A DNA stretch of 11,596 nt from Bacillota bacterium (GCA_023388995.1 JAEWFD010000030.1:1-11596), one strand, 5' to 3'. Counted from the first letter of the stretch, positions 1 through 7,539 are shown. Notes: generated by a model not told the origin, from the sequence alone. Numbers and translations: made by a program.

Positions 1-118
1 CGCTATTGCTTCCTCTCTCCCACACCTCACGATGCGAAACTTGCAAGTCGCTCTTGGGTTCGTCGGTAACTACGCCCCGAGGGATTTTCACCCTAGATAT
101 ATGACATGCCCGTCATAC
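1..118 (-). mobile_element. Probable 5' end of a group II intron (domain I start), cut by the window edge
   Basis: No convincing protein is encoded here. Read on the minus strand, the segment begins GTATGACGGGCATGTCATA, a 6-bp hairpin (TATGAC/GTCATA around GGGCAT). It is followed at 81-93 by GGGTGAAAATCCC, then GC-rich structured sequence including CTTGCAAG. A short hairpin at the extreme 5' end followed by a GGGTGAAAnTCCC stem-loop resembles the start of domain I in bacterial group II introns. The 5' end GTATG is close to, but not the same as, the usual GTGYG. The position also fits: it starts 4 bases after the T-run of the serS terminator, in the same orientation, as group IIC introns often do. 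Domains II-VI and any reverse transcriptase ORF would lie left of base 1. Recognition is from memory of the motif, not an alignment; another structured RNA remains possible. Confidence 0.5.
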
Positions 119-122
119 TATA

Positions 123-147
123 AAAAAGAGCCGCATTGGCTCTTTTT
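123..147 (-). terminator. Intrinsic terminator of serS
   Basis: AAAAAGAGCC and GGCTCTTTTT form a 10-bp stem around the 5-base loop. On the minus strand it ends in a run of six T. It lies 16 bases past the serS stop codon and is symmetric enough to work in both directions. Its first stem base (147) is shared with the adjoining parS site. Confidence 0.9.
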
Positions 148-162
148 GTTTCACGTGAAACA
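147..162. other. parS: parS site (ParB/Spo0J binding), copy 1
   Basis: TGTTTCACGTGAAACA is a perfect 16-bp palindrome and matches the parS consensus TGTTNCACGTGAAACA bound by ParB/Spo0J near bacterial origins. It fills the whole gap between the serS stop codon (163-165) and the serS terminator, sharing base 147 with the terminator. ParB loaded here spreads along the DNA and recruits SMC for origin segregation; parA/parB are not in the window. Confidence 0.93.
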
Positions 163-1446
163 TTATTTTTTAGTGATTTTCTCTTTGCCACCCATATATG
201 GACGTAATGCAACAGGGATATTGATTGTACCATCTTCATTTAGGTTATTTTCCAAGAACGCAATCAACATTCTCGGAGGTGCAACAACAGTATTGTTTAA
301 GGTATGTGCAAAGTATTTTCCCTCAGATCCATTCACACGGATTGCCAGTCGTCTTGCCTGTGCATCTGTTAAGTTAGAGCAGCTGCCAACTTCAAAATAC
401 TTTTGCTGTCTTGGTGACCATGCTTCGACATCTATACTCTTGCTTTTCAGGTCTGCAAGGTCGCCCGAGCAGCATTCTAATGCTCTTACCGGTACATCCA
501 AGCTTCTGAACATCTCTATTGTATACATATATAGTTTTTCAAACCATTCTTTGCTCTCTTCTGGTTTGCAAACAACAATCATTTCCTGCTTCTCAAATTG
601 ATGAATGCGATAGACTCCGCGTTCTTCTATTCCATGTGCTCCAACTTCTTTGCGGAAACATGGGGAATAGCTTGTCATAACATATGGCAGCTGCTCTTCC
701 TCAATGATGGTATCAATAAATTTCCCTATCATGGAGTGCTCACTGGTGCCAATCAAATATAAGTCTTCCCCTTCTATTTTATACATCATATTTTCCATCT
801 CAGCAAAGCTCATAACCCCGGTTACAACTTCACTGCGGATCATATACGGCGGAATTACGTAAGTAAATCCTTTGTCAATCATAAAATCTCTGGCATAGCT
901 GATTACAGCTGAGTGCAAACGGGCAATATCACCCATCAAATAGTAAAAACCTTGGCCGCTTACTTTGCGAGCACTATCCAAATCAATGCCATTTAAAGCT
1001 TCCATGATTTCAACATGGTACGGAACATCAAACTCTTTTAATGCCGGCTCTCCATATTTTGCAACTTCAACGTTTTCACTGTCATCTTTTCCAAGTGGAA
1101 CCGTTTCATCGATGATATTGGGAATAGTCATCATGATTTCTTTCAATTTAGATGCCAAGTCAGCCTCTTTTTCTTCATAATGGGTCAAATCATCAGCCAG
1201 TTCTTTCACTTTCTGCTTTGCGGCTTCTGCTTCTTCTTTCTGACCATTGCGCATCAAATTGCCGATTTCTTTGCTGATTACATTGCGTTGTGCGCGGCAA
1301 TCATCCCCTTTGGTCTTTGCTTCACGCAATTCTACATCATATACCAAAGCCTTGTCTACCAATTCCAATTTGCTGTCTTGAAATTTCTTACGAATGTTTT
1401 CTTTGACTATTTCCGGATTTTTTCTTAAAAAACTAATGTCGATCAT
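163..1446 (-). CDS. serS: Seryl-tRNA synthetase
   Basis: A cytoplasmic class II aminoacyl-tRNA synthetase of 427 residues, which charges tRNA-Ser with serine using ATP. Residues 1-110 give the N-terminal tRNA-binding arm, with a helical Lys/Glu-rich coiled coil around 30-105. The catalytic core follows: VIPPYMIR (197-204, motif 1 region), TSEHS (234-238), motif 2 from SPCFRKE (261-267) to HQFEKQE (282-288), and motif 3 around HTLNNTVVAPPR to AFLEN (381-400) with the ATP-binding Arg392. Length is normal for SerRS. The start is supported by an AAGGAG ribosome site 6 bases upstream. Motif 2 (VGAHGIEERG) and motif 3 (NNTVVAPPR) depart from the common bacterial forms (GSAGRDTRG and NGSGLAVGR), so this may belong to a second SerRS lineage. 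Expression is controlled by the serine T-box upstream. A parS site lies on each side of the gene. Confidence 0.96.
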   Translation of the reverse strand: MIDISFLRKNPEIVKENIRKKFQDSKLELVDKALVYDVELREAKTKGDDCRAQRNVISKEIGNLMRNGQKEEAEAAKQKVKELADDLTHYEEKEADLASKLKEIMMTIPNIIDETVPLGKDDSENVEVAKYGEPALKEFDVPYHVEIMEALNGIDLDSARKVSGQGFYYLMGDIARLHSAVISYARDFMIDKGFTYVIPPYMIRSEVVTGVMSFAEMENMMYKIEGEDLYLIGTSEHSMIGKFIDTIIEEEQLPYVMTSYSPCFRKEVGAHGIEERGVYRIHQFEKQEMIVVCKPEESKEWFEKLYMYTIEMFRSLDVPVRALECCSGDLADLKSKSIDVEAWSPRQQKYFEVGSCSNLTDAQARRLAIRVNGSEGKYFAHTLNNTVVAPPRMLIAFLENNLNEDGTINIPVALRPYMGGKEKITKK

Positions 1447-1466
1447 AGTTATTCTCCTTTTTTCAT

Positions 1467-1498
1467 AATAAAAGGTACCATCCCTAAGGGACGATACC
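1467..1498 (-). terminator. T-box attenuator (regulated terminator) of serS
   Basis: On the minus strand GGTATCGTCCC and GGGATGGTACC pair (with two non-Watson-Crick positions) across a TTA loop, followed by TTTTATTAT. The 5' arm overlaps sequence that can instead pair with AGGG of the T-box at about 1511-1514, so terminator and antiterminator exclude each other. It ends about 20 bases before the serS start codon. Confidence 0.9.
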
Positions 1499-1522
1499 TC
1501 GTGTTGCCACCCTTTTTATAAA

Positions 1523-1538
1523 TGTTTCACGTGAAACA
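1523..1538. other. parS: parS site (ParB/Spo0J binding), copy 2, inside the T-box leader
   Basis: TGTTTCACGTGAAACA is identical to the copy at 147-162, about 1.38 kb away. Here it is nested in a longer inverted repeat (1518-1543: ATAAA before and CTTAT after it). The transcribed leader RNA can therefore fold it into a hairpin of about 11 bp, with one G-U pair and an ACGU loop. This occupies the stem III position of the T-box, between Stem I and the antiterminator, so the same bases serve as a DNA segregation site and as a structural element of the RNA. Confidence 0.93.
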
Positions 1539-1695
1539 CTTATCACTCAAATCGATAACGGCCGATACCGGAAGGACTACTTATTTCATCACTTCTCTCC
1601 AAGGGGGATTCCATAGCTTAACTGAATGATTTTCACCAACCATCATCTCTCTGCACAGTGCCGCTATATACTACTCCTCATCAACGATTTACTTC

Positions 1696-1723
1696 ATTAT
1701 AAACTAGTTTTCGCCATTGTCAA
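1696..1723 (-). promoter_or_regulatory. Sigma-A promoter of the T-box/serS transcript
   Basis: On the minus strand TTGACA (1723-1718) and TATAAT (1701-1696) both match consensus, separated by 16 bp. The -35 lies inside the last codons of gyrA and the -10 just past the gyrA stop at 1704-1706. The predicted start is near 1689, at the 5' edge of the T-box Stem I. Confidence 0.85.
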
Positions 1724-4223
1724 CTGGTTCATTCCGAATTTCTGCTTCAGTTCCAGAGGCCAACAATTCTTCTTCAATTTTTTCTTCCGGTGTAACTACA
1801 GCAACAGTTGCGATAGTAACACCCTCATTCATCTGGATCAATCGTACTCCCTGCGTGTTGCGCCCATAGATTCCTACTTGAGATAAGGCAATGCGAATTA
1901 CAATGCCTTCACTTGTCATAATTAACAAGTCTTCATCTCCATCAACAGTACGAACAGATACCAGAGAACCATTTTTCTCAGTAATTTGAATCGTTTTAAC
2001 ACCTTTTGTGCCACGTTTTGTCAGTCGATAGTCCTCAACTGATGTCTTTTTGCCATAACCCTTCTCACTAACAGAAAGAAGAAGCGCGCCTTCGTATGCA
2101 ATAGCTAAACCAACAACGTAGCTTCCATCCACATTAAAGCCCTTCACACCTGCTGCCGTTCTGCCCATTGGCCGTACGTCAGTCTCATGGAAACGCACAG
2201 CTTGACCATTCGCACCAGCAATAATGATATCATCATGGCCATTTGTTAGACGGACACCAACTAATTCATCATCTTCTCTCATAGTAATTGCAATTTTGCC
2301 TGACTGACGGATCGATTCGAATTCATCAATATTGACCCGTTTCACCAAACCATTTCTTGTTGCAAAGAATAAGTACTTACTTTCCGTTTCCGGCGTAATT
2401 TTGATCATTGCTTTCACTACTTCACCTGGACTCAGATTCAGCAAGTTAATGACCGGCAGTCCTTTCGCTGTTCGAGATGCTGCTGGTACTCTATACCCTT
2501 TTATACGGTATACTCTACCTAAATTGGTGAAAATACACAACCAATCATGCGTAGACATGATTAAGAATTGGTCTACCACATCATCCTCATGCATGGTGAC
2601 ACCTTTCACTCCCCGTCCGCCGCGGTTTTGCAAGCGGTACGTATCGGATGGAATTCTCTTGATATAGCCATTGACTGTCAATGAAATCACAACATCTTCC
2701 TGTACAATCAAATCTTCGTCTTCCACATCATAGCCGCCGTCGATGATTTCCGAGCGTCTTTCATCACCAAAGCGATCTTTGATATCTTGCAGCTCTTCGC
2801 GGATAATGGTTATGACACGTTCTTTGTTATTCAATATATCCTTTAGATCAACGATCAGCAACAGCAAGTTTTGATATTCATCTTCAATTTTCTGCCGTTC
2901 TAAACCTGTCAGACGTTTCAAGCGCATGTCCAGGATAGATTTTGACTGAATTTCGCTTAAGCCAAATCCTTCCATCATCCGCTTAATCGCTTCTGCATCA
3001 TCAGAAGAAGAACGAATAATATGAATAATTTCATCAATATGATCCAGTGCAATGCGAAGCCCCTCTAAAATATGAGCTCTTTCCTCTGCCTTGCGCAGAT
3101 CATATTTGGTTCTGCGAATGATAACTTCAACTTGATGTTCCAGATAATACGTAAGCATATCTTTGATGCCTAGCAATTTAGGTACACCGTTGACCAAAGA
3201 CAATAAATTAACGCCAAATGAAGATTGCATTGCTGTCATTCGATACAATTGATTTAAAATGACTTCTGCCTGACAATCTTTGCGAAGTTCTATTACAATC
3301 CGAATCCCGTGCATATTACTTTCATCACGCAAGTCGGTAATACCTTCAATTTGCTTTTCCCGAACAAGAATAGCAATTTTCTCAACCATGCTTGCTTTAT
3401 TTACTTGATATGGAATTTCCGTAACAATGATTTGTTTTTTGCCGTTGGCCATATCTTCAATATTAGCTTTTGCACGCATAATAACAGAACCACGGCCTGT
3501 TTCATATGCCTGCTTAATTCCTGATCTACCTAAAATCAAACCGCCGGTTGGAAAATCCGGTCCCTTTAAGTATTCCATCAATTCGATCACAGATAGATCC
3601 GGCTGATCCATAACTGCGAAAAGCGCATCAATGGTTTCTTTCAGATTATGAGGTGGAATATTTGTTGCCATCCCTACGGCAATTCCCGTAGTACCATTTA
3701 CCAGCAAGTTTGGAAACTTCGCCGGCAATACAGAAGGCTCCTTTTCTTCTCCATCATAGTTATCAATGAAATCAACCGTATCTTTATTTAAATCCCTCAT
3801 GAGTTCCATCGATATTTTAGACATTCTGGCTTCGGTATAACGCATTGCTGCTGCACCATCGCCGTCAATCGAACCGAAGTTTCCGTGCCCATCTACCAGC
3901 ATATAGCGGTAAGAAAAATCCTGAGCCATCCGTACCATTGTTTCATATACAGCACTGTCACCGTGCGGATGGTACTTACCGATTACATCCCCGACAATAC
4001 GTGCTGACTTCTTATGCGGACGATCGGCATACATTCCCAAATCATTCATTGCATATAAAATCCGGCGATGCACCGGCTTCATGCCATCCCTGACATCAGG
4101 AAGTGCCCGTGACACAATGACGGACATGGAATAATCCAAAAAGGATGTTCTCATTTCCGAACTGATATTAATGGGACGAATCACTCCATGCACTGAAATA
4201 TCTTTTTCTTGATGATTAGACAT
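1704..4223 (-). CDS. gyrA: DNA gyrase subunit A
   Basis: The breakage-reunion subunit of gyrase (839 residues); it forms A2B2 with GyrB and introduces negative supercoils into DNA using ATP. Catalytic Tyr129 sits in AAMRYTEARM. The quinolone-resistance region reads YHPHGDSAVYETMVRMAQ (84-101), with Ser90 and Glu94 at the positions equivalent to E. coli 83 and 87, i.e. the usual sensitive-type residues. The coiled coil with the dimer gate covers about 370-490. The C-terminal beta-pinwheel starts near 505 and carries the GyrA box QNRGGRG (532-538); the second residue is Asn where Arg/Lys is usual. The C-terminus ends in an acidic tail. The start lies 11 bases after the gyrB stop, with AAGGAGGT (4236-4229) overlapping that stop codon, implying translational coupling. 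No dedicated terminator follows; the next one is the serS T-box attenuator. Confidence 0.98.
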   Translation of the reverse strand: MSNHQEKDISVHGVIRPINISSEMRTSFLDYSMSVIVSRALPDVRDGMKPVHRRILYAMNDLGMYADRPHKKSARIVGDVIGKYHPHGDSAVYETMVRMAQDFSYRYMLVDGHGNFGSIDGDGAAAMRYTEARMSKISMELMRDLNKDTVDFIDNYDGEEKEPSVLPAKFPNLLVNGTTGIAVGMATNIPPHNLKETIDALFAVMDQPDLSVIELMEYLKGPDFPTGGLILGRSGIKQAYETGRGSVIMRAKANIEDMANGKKQIIVTEIPYQVNKASMVEKIAILVREKQIEGITDLRDESNMHGIRIVIELRKDCQAEVILNQLYRMTAMQSSFGVNLLSLVNGVPKLLGIKDMLTYYLEHQVEVIIRRTKYDLRKAEERAHILEGLRIALDHIDEIIHIIRSSSDDAEAIKRMMEGFGLSEIQSKSILDMRLKRLTGLERQKIEDEYQNLLLLIVDLKDILNNKERVITIIREELQDIKDRFGDERRSEIIDGGYDVEDEDLIVQEDVVISLTVNGYIKRIPSDTYRLQNRGGRGVKGVTMHEDDVVDQFLIMSTHDWLCIFTNLGRVYRIKGYRVPAASRTAKGLPVINLLNLSPGEVVKAMIKITPETESKYLFFATRNGLVKRVNIDEFESIRQSGKIAITMREDDELVGVRLTNGHDDIIIAGANGQAVRFHETDVRPMGRTAAGVKGFNVDGSYVVGLAIAYEGALLLSVSEKGYGKKTSVEDYRLTKRGTKGVKTIQITEKNGSLVSVRTVDGDEDLLIMTSEGIVIRIALSQVGIYGRNTQGVRLIQMNEGVTIATVAVVTPEEKIEEELLASGTEAEIRNEPVDNGEN

Positions 4224-4234
4224 GTGCTACCTCC

Positions 4235-6151
4235 TTAAATATCCAAATTCTTGACGAATTGGGCATTGCGAATAATGAAATCTCTTCTTGGTTCCACTTC
4301 ATCGCCCATCAGCATTTCAAATACATGATCCGCTTCCATGGCATCTTCTAAATTAACCTGCAGCAAGGTGCGAACTTTCGGATCCATTGTTGTTTCCCAA
4401 AGCTGATCCGGATTCATCTCTCCCAACCCTTTATAGCGCTGAATATTTAGTTTTTCACCCAGCTCTGCTTTGATTGCTTCTAACTCTGCATCACTGTATG
4501 CATAGCGGACATTACTACCTTTGCTCGCCTTATATAACGGCGGTTGGGCAATATAGACATATCCGCCCTCAATCAGCGGCTTCAAATAACGATAGAAGAA
4601 GGTCAGCAACAGAGTTCTGATGTGCGCTCCATCGACGTCGGCATCGGTCATGATAACAATTTTATGGTATCGCAGTTTGTTATCATCAAACTCTTCGCCA
4701 ATTCCACATCCAAAAGCCGTAATCATCGTTCTAATTTCATTGTTTTCAAAAATACGATGCAGCCGTGCCTTCTCAACGTTCAAAATCTTTCCGCGCAGCG
4801 GCAAGATAGCTTGAAACTCACGCTCACGCCCTAATTTCGCACTACCACCCGCAGAATCACCTTCGACAATATAAATTTCACATAACTGCGGATCACGACA
4901 TGCACAATCAGCAAGTTTGCCCGGCAAAGAAGAAATTTCCAATGCTCCTTTACGTCTTGTCAGTTCTCTAGCTTTCTTGGCAGCCAAGCGTGCTTTGCTG
5001 GCTATAACAGACTTTTCAATCACAATCTTTGCGGAAGATGGATGTTCCAGCAAAAATCGCTCTAATTGTTCGCCAAAGATGGTAGAAACAATTTTGCGTA
5101 CTTCTGCATTTCCCAGCTTTGTTTTCGTCTGCCCTTCATATTGCGGATCCGGATGCTTGACAGAAATAATCGCTGTCAAACCTTCGCGGACATCATCTCC
5201 TGTTAAGGAATCCTCATCTTTTTTCATGAAGTTATTTTCTTTTGCGTAGGAATTAATGACCCGTGTTAAGGCTAGACGGAATCCCTCTTCATGAGTTCCA
5301 CCTTCCATGGTATTGATATTATTGCAGAAGGAATAAATATTCGGTGCAAAGCCCTCATTGTATTGCATGGCAATTTCTACCATGATACCGTCTTCTTCTC
5401 CTTCGGTATAAATTACTTCCGAATGAATCGCAGTTTTATTTTTATTTAAGAATGTTACATATTCCGCAAGACCGCCGCGGTATAAAAAGCTGATATGCCC
5501 ATTAGAAAGCTCTCTGTTGTCATGAAATAAGATCTCAATTCCTTTATTCAAAAAGGCCAGCTGACGTAAACGATCTTTTAGCACATCATGATTAAAGACA
5601 GTTCCTTCGACAAAGATCGTTGGATCTGGCTTAAACTTAACGACACTTCCATTGCGGTCCGTTACTCCGACAACAGCAAGATCCGCGACTGGCTGACCGC
5701 CATTCTCAAAGCGCTGGAAGTATAACTGTCCATTCATATGGATGTAGACTTCGAGATATTCGGAAAGAGCATTTACAACCGAAGCACCAACACCGTGAAG
5801 CCCCCCTGATACTTTGTAAGCACCTCCGCCAAACTTGCCGCCTGCATGCAAAATCGTAAAAATGGTTTCAACAGCTGACTTGCCAGACTTCTCATTGATA
5901 CCGATCGGCATTCCTCTTCCGTTATCACTGACAATTACTTCATTCATGGTAGTGATCGTAACTTCAATTTGATTGGCATATCCTGCAAGTGCCTCATCAA
6001 TCGCATTATCGACAATTTCCCATACCAAATGATGTAATCCGCGTTCTGATGTCGTGCCGATATACATCCCAGGTCTTTTTCGAACGGCTTCTAATCCCTC
6101 TAATACCTGTATATCATTTGCGTCATAAGTATGTTCCACTCTTTGGTCCAT
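4235..6151 (-). CDS. gyrB: DNA gyrase subunit B
   Basis: The ATPase subunit of gyrase, 638 residues, normal for the single-insert-free Gram-positive form. The N-terminal GHKL ATPase has EIVDNAIDEALAGY (45-58, catalytic Glu and Mg-binding Asn), VSDNGRGMPIG (74-84) and GGLHGVGASVVNALS (116-130). The transducer domain follows to about 410. The TOPRIM domain has EIYIVEGDSAGGSAKLGR (425-442) and the metal-binding DADVDGAHIRTL (503-514). The C-terminal signature is QRYKGLGEMNPDQLW (571-585). The start has AAAGGAGG nine bases upstream and overlaps the end of recF by 29 bases in another frame. gyrA follows after 11 bases. Family assignment is certain; co-transcription with recF and gyrA is inferred from spacing. 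Confidence 0.98.
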   Translation of the reverse strand: MDQRVEHTYDANDIQVLEGLEAVRKRPGMYIGTTSERGLHHLVWEIVDNAIDEALAGYANQIEVTITTMNEVIVSDNGRGMPIGINEKSGKSAVETIFTILHAGGKFGGGAYKVSGGLHGVGASVVNALSEYLEVYIHMNGQLYFQRFENGGQPVADLAVVGVTDRNGSVVKFKPDPTIFVEGTVFNHDVLKDRLRQLAFLNKGIEILFHDNRELSNGHISFLYRGGLAEYVTFLNKNKTAIHSEVIYTEGEEDGIMVEIAMQYNEGFAPNIYSFCNNINTMEGGTHEEGFRLALTRVINSYAKENNFMKKDEDSLTGDDVREGLTAIISVKHPDPQYEGQTKTKLGNAEVRKIVSTIFGEQLERFLLEHPSSAKIVIEKSVIASKARLAAKKARELTRRKGALEISSLPGKLADCACRDPQLCEIYIVEGDSAGGSAKLGREREFQAILPLRGKILNVEKARLHRIFENNEIRTMITAFGCGIGEEFDDNKLRYHKIVIMTDADVDGAHIRTLLLTFFYRYLKPLIEGGYVYIAQPPLYKASKGSNVRYAYSDAELEAIKAELGEKLNIQRYKGLGEMNPDQLWETTMDPKVRTLLQVNLEDAMEADHVFEMLMGDEVEPRRDFIIRNAQFVKNLDI

Positions 6152-7253
6152 TACATGATTCCTCCTTTGTTATGGTTCCGTTAAACACGTGATAGTAAAC
6201 TGCACCAGACAATCTGCTGCGCTCCGTTTCACTAAGCTCTGTTGCGGTAATCAGCGTTTGAACACCGCTGGGAATTACCTGAAACAACTGCATCCGATGG
6301 TCTTCATCTAATTCTGAAAGAACATCATCCAAAAGCAAAACAGGATATTCATTTAGCTTTCGATGAATCACATGAAGCAAGCCGATCTTCAAAGCTAATA
6401 CGGCACTTCTTCTTTGTCCTTGCGAGCCGTACAATTTCAATTCTTTATCGTCCAGCACCAAATCAAAATCCTCACGATGAATACCTATTTGCGTTGCTCG
6501 CAGCTCTTTGTCTTTTTCAAGTGTCTTTTGATAGCGCTCCAGCAAGTTCTGAGCTCGCGTCTGCTTTGTCTCAGATTCGAAGCAAGGAATATAGCGAATA
6601 TGCAGCTGCTTTTTTTCATCGCTCATGGTTTGATAGATCGTATTCGCATGCTGTTCCAGCAGCTGAAGAAAAAAGGCTCTGGCATCCATAATGCGCAGCT
6701 GGACATCTACCATTTGCTCTGTCAATACCTGCATCAATGTATCATCGTACTGCTGCCTTTTCAGATAAGAATTGCGCTCTTTCAGCAATTTTTGAAATTG
6801 CAGAAGATCGTGCAGGTATGTAGATGATATTTTTCCAAGTTCCATGTCAATGAAACGGCGGCGTTCTTTCGGTGAACTGTAGATAGATTTCAGATCAGCA
6901 GGACAAAACAAGACGGTATTCAGATACCCGATGACGTCACTTAGCTTCGCAATTGGCTGCCGGTTGCAGCGTATATATTTGCCATCTTTGCTAACTGTTA
7001 CAGATACCTCTGCTGTCATTTCTTGTTTTTGAAAGGTTGCTTCCAATTTGGTAAATTCCTGATCAAATAAAATCAATTCTGCATCATCACTCGCTCTGAA
7101 CGACCGAATTGTCGATAAATAATATAAAGCCTCCAGCAAGTTTGTTTTTCCCTGAGCATTTTTTCCCAAAAAAAATAGCTGATCCCCTGCCAAATGCAAT
7201 TCTAAATTTTCATAATTGCGAAAAAATCGCAAGAAAATTTTTTCTATTCTCAT
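6123..7253 (-). CDS. recF: DNA replication and repair protein RecF
   Basis: An SMC/ABC-like ATPase of 376 residues. With RecO and RecR it loads RecA at single-stranded gaps with an adjoining duplex. The N-terminal RIEKIFLRFFRNYENL is typical. Walker A is GKNAQGKT (30-37). The arm region about 120-240 is Gln/Lys/Leu-rich and helical. The ABC signature-like segment is GSQGQRRSAVLALK (276-289), and Walker B VLLLDDVLSELD spans 305-316. The start codon overlaps the yaaA stop in an ATGA junction (4 bases), so the two are translationally coupled. At the other end the frame runs 29 bases into gyrB. The order yaaA-recF-gyrB matches Bacillus-like origins. Confidence 0.97.
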   Translation of the reverse strand: MRIEKIFLRFFRNYENLELHLAGDQLFFLGKNAQGKTNLLEALYYLSTIRSFRASDDAELILFDQEFTKLEATFQKQEMTAEVSVTVSKDGKYIRCNRQPIAKLSDVIGYLNTVLFCPADLKSIYSSPKERRRFIDMELGKISSTYLHDLLQFQKLLKERNSYLKRQQYDDTLMQVLTEQMVDVQLRIMDARAFFLQLLEQHANTIYQTMSDEKKQLHIRYIPCFESETKQTRAQNLLERYQKTLEKDKELRATQIGIHREDFDLVLDDKELKLYGSQGQRRSAVLALKIGLLHVIHRKLNEYPVLLLDDVLSELDEDHRMQLFQVIPSGVQTLITATELSETERSRLSGAVYYHVFNGTITKEESCNGPKSGTYL

Positions 7254-7456
7254 TCCGTCATCTCATAGGTTTTATTTTCGATTACCACAACATCACCTGG
7301 GCGAATTTTTCTGCCGCGGCGGTCTTCTGGTTCTCCATTTACTGCAATCTGCAAATCCTTCACGGCAAACTTTGCTTCACCCCCGGAAGAAATCCAGTCA
7401 GTGACCTTCAACAGCTGCCCTAATGTAATATACTCTTTCGTAATTTGGATTTTCAT
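7250..7456 (-). CDS. yaaA: S4-domain RNA-binding protein, YaaA/RlbA family
   Basis: A 68-residue protein made almost entirely of one S4-like RNA-binding fold. The pattern ITLGQLLKVTDWISSGGEAK, then AVNGEPEDRRGRKIRPGD, then a beta strand VVVIEN is diagnostic. In Bacillus the equivalent gene lies between dnaN and recF, as here, and is linked to ribosomal large-subunit maturation; that role is carried over by family and position, not shown here. AGGGAG (7471-7466) lies 9 bases before the ATG. It is the first gene of the yaaA-recF-gyrB-gyrA operon, behind its own promoter and after the dnaN terminator. It ends in a 4-base ATGA overlap with recF. Confidence 0.94.
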   Translation of the reverse strand: MKIQITKEYITLGQLLKVTDWISSGGEAKFAVKDLQIAVNGEPEDRRGRKIRPGDVVVIENKTYEMTE

Positions 7457-7497
7457 GCGCTTTAGCTCCCTATTTAAAAAACGTAATACCCATATAC

Positions 7498-7506
7498 ATT
7501 ATACCA
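7498..7506 (-). promoter_or_regulatory. Extended -10 promoter of the yaaA-recF-gyrB-gyrA operon
   Basis: On the minus strand TGGTATAAT is an exact extended -10 element, just after the T-run of the dnaN terminator. The hexamer 17 bp upstream (GCCCGC, inside the terminator stem) is a poor -35, so the promoter probably relies on the extended -10. The predicted leader to yaaA is about 35 nt. Confidence 0.65.
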
Positions 7507-7507
7507 C

Positions 7508-7530
7508 AAAAAAAGCCCCAGCGGGCTTTT
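7508..7530. terminator. Intrinsic terminator after dnaN
   Basis: AAAAGCCC (7511-7518) and GGGCTTTT (7523-7530) form an 8-bp stem with a 4-base loop. On the minus strand the stem runs into a longer T tract. It lies 9 bases past the dnaN stop codon and separates dnaN from the yaaA operon. Confidence 0.85.
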
Positions 7531-7539
7531 AATTTACGA

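Larger units (their letters stand above)
1467..1690 (-). promoter_or_regulatory. Serine-specific T-box riboswitch leader of serS
   Basis: On the minus strand the leader shows, in order: a Stem I with the AGTAGTA element near its base; the pairing TATAGC/GCTATG; the distal sequence GGTTGGTGAAAATC; a specifier-loop sequence GAA-TCC-CCC-TTGGAG; a long hairpin (stem III position, 1518-1543); the T-box AGGGTGGCAACACG (about 1501-1514); and the terminator. The triplet after GAA is TCC (1608-1606), a serine codon. The antiterminator bulge reads TGGC, whose C can pair with discriminator G73 of tRNA-Ser. Uncharged tRNA-Ser should stabilise the antiterminator and allow serS transcription; charged tRNA should favour termination. 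The leader is about 240 nt from the predicted start site to the serS ATG. Confidence 0.93.

Noticed and set aside
32..601. Open frame of 189 codons on the plus strand
   Set aside because: It runs antisense through the serS 3' end, its terminator and parS; it has no recognisable domain and no ribosome site.
6186..6191. CACGTG core, possible third parS
   Set aside because: The flanks (TTAAA and ATAGT) do not match the parS arms; it lies inside recF coding sequence.
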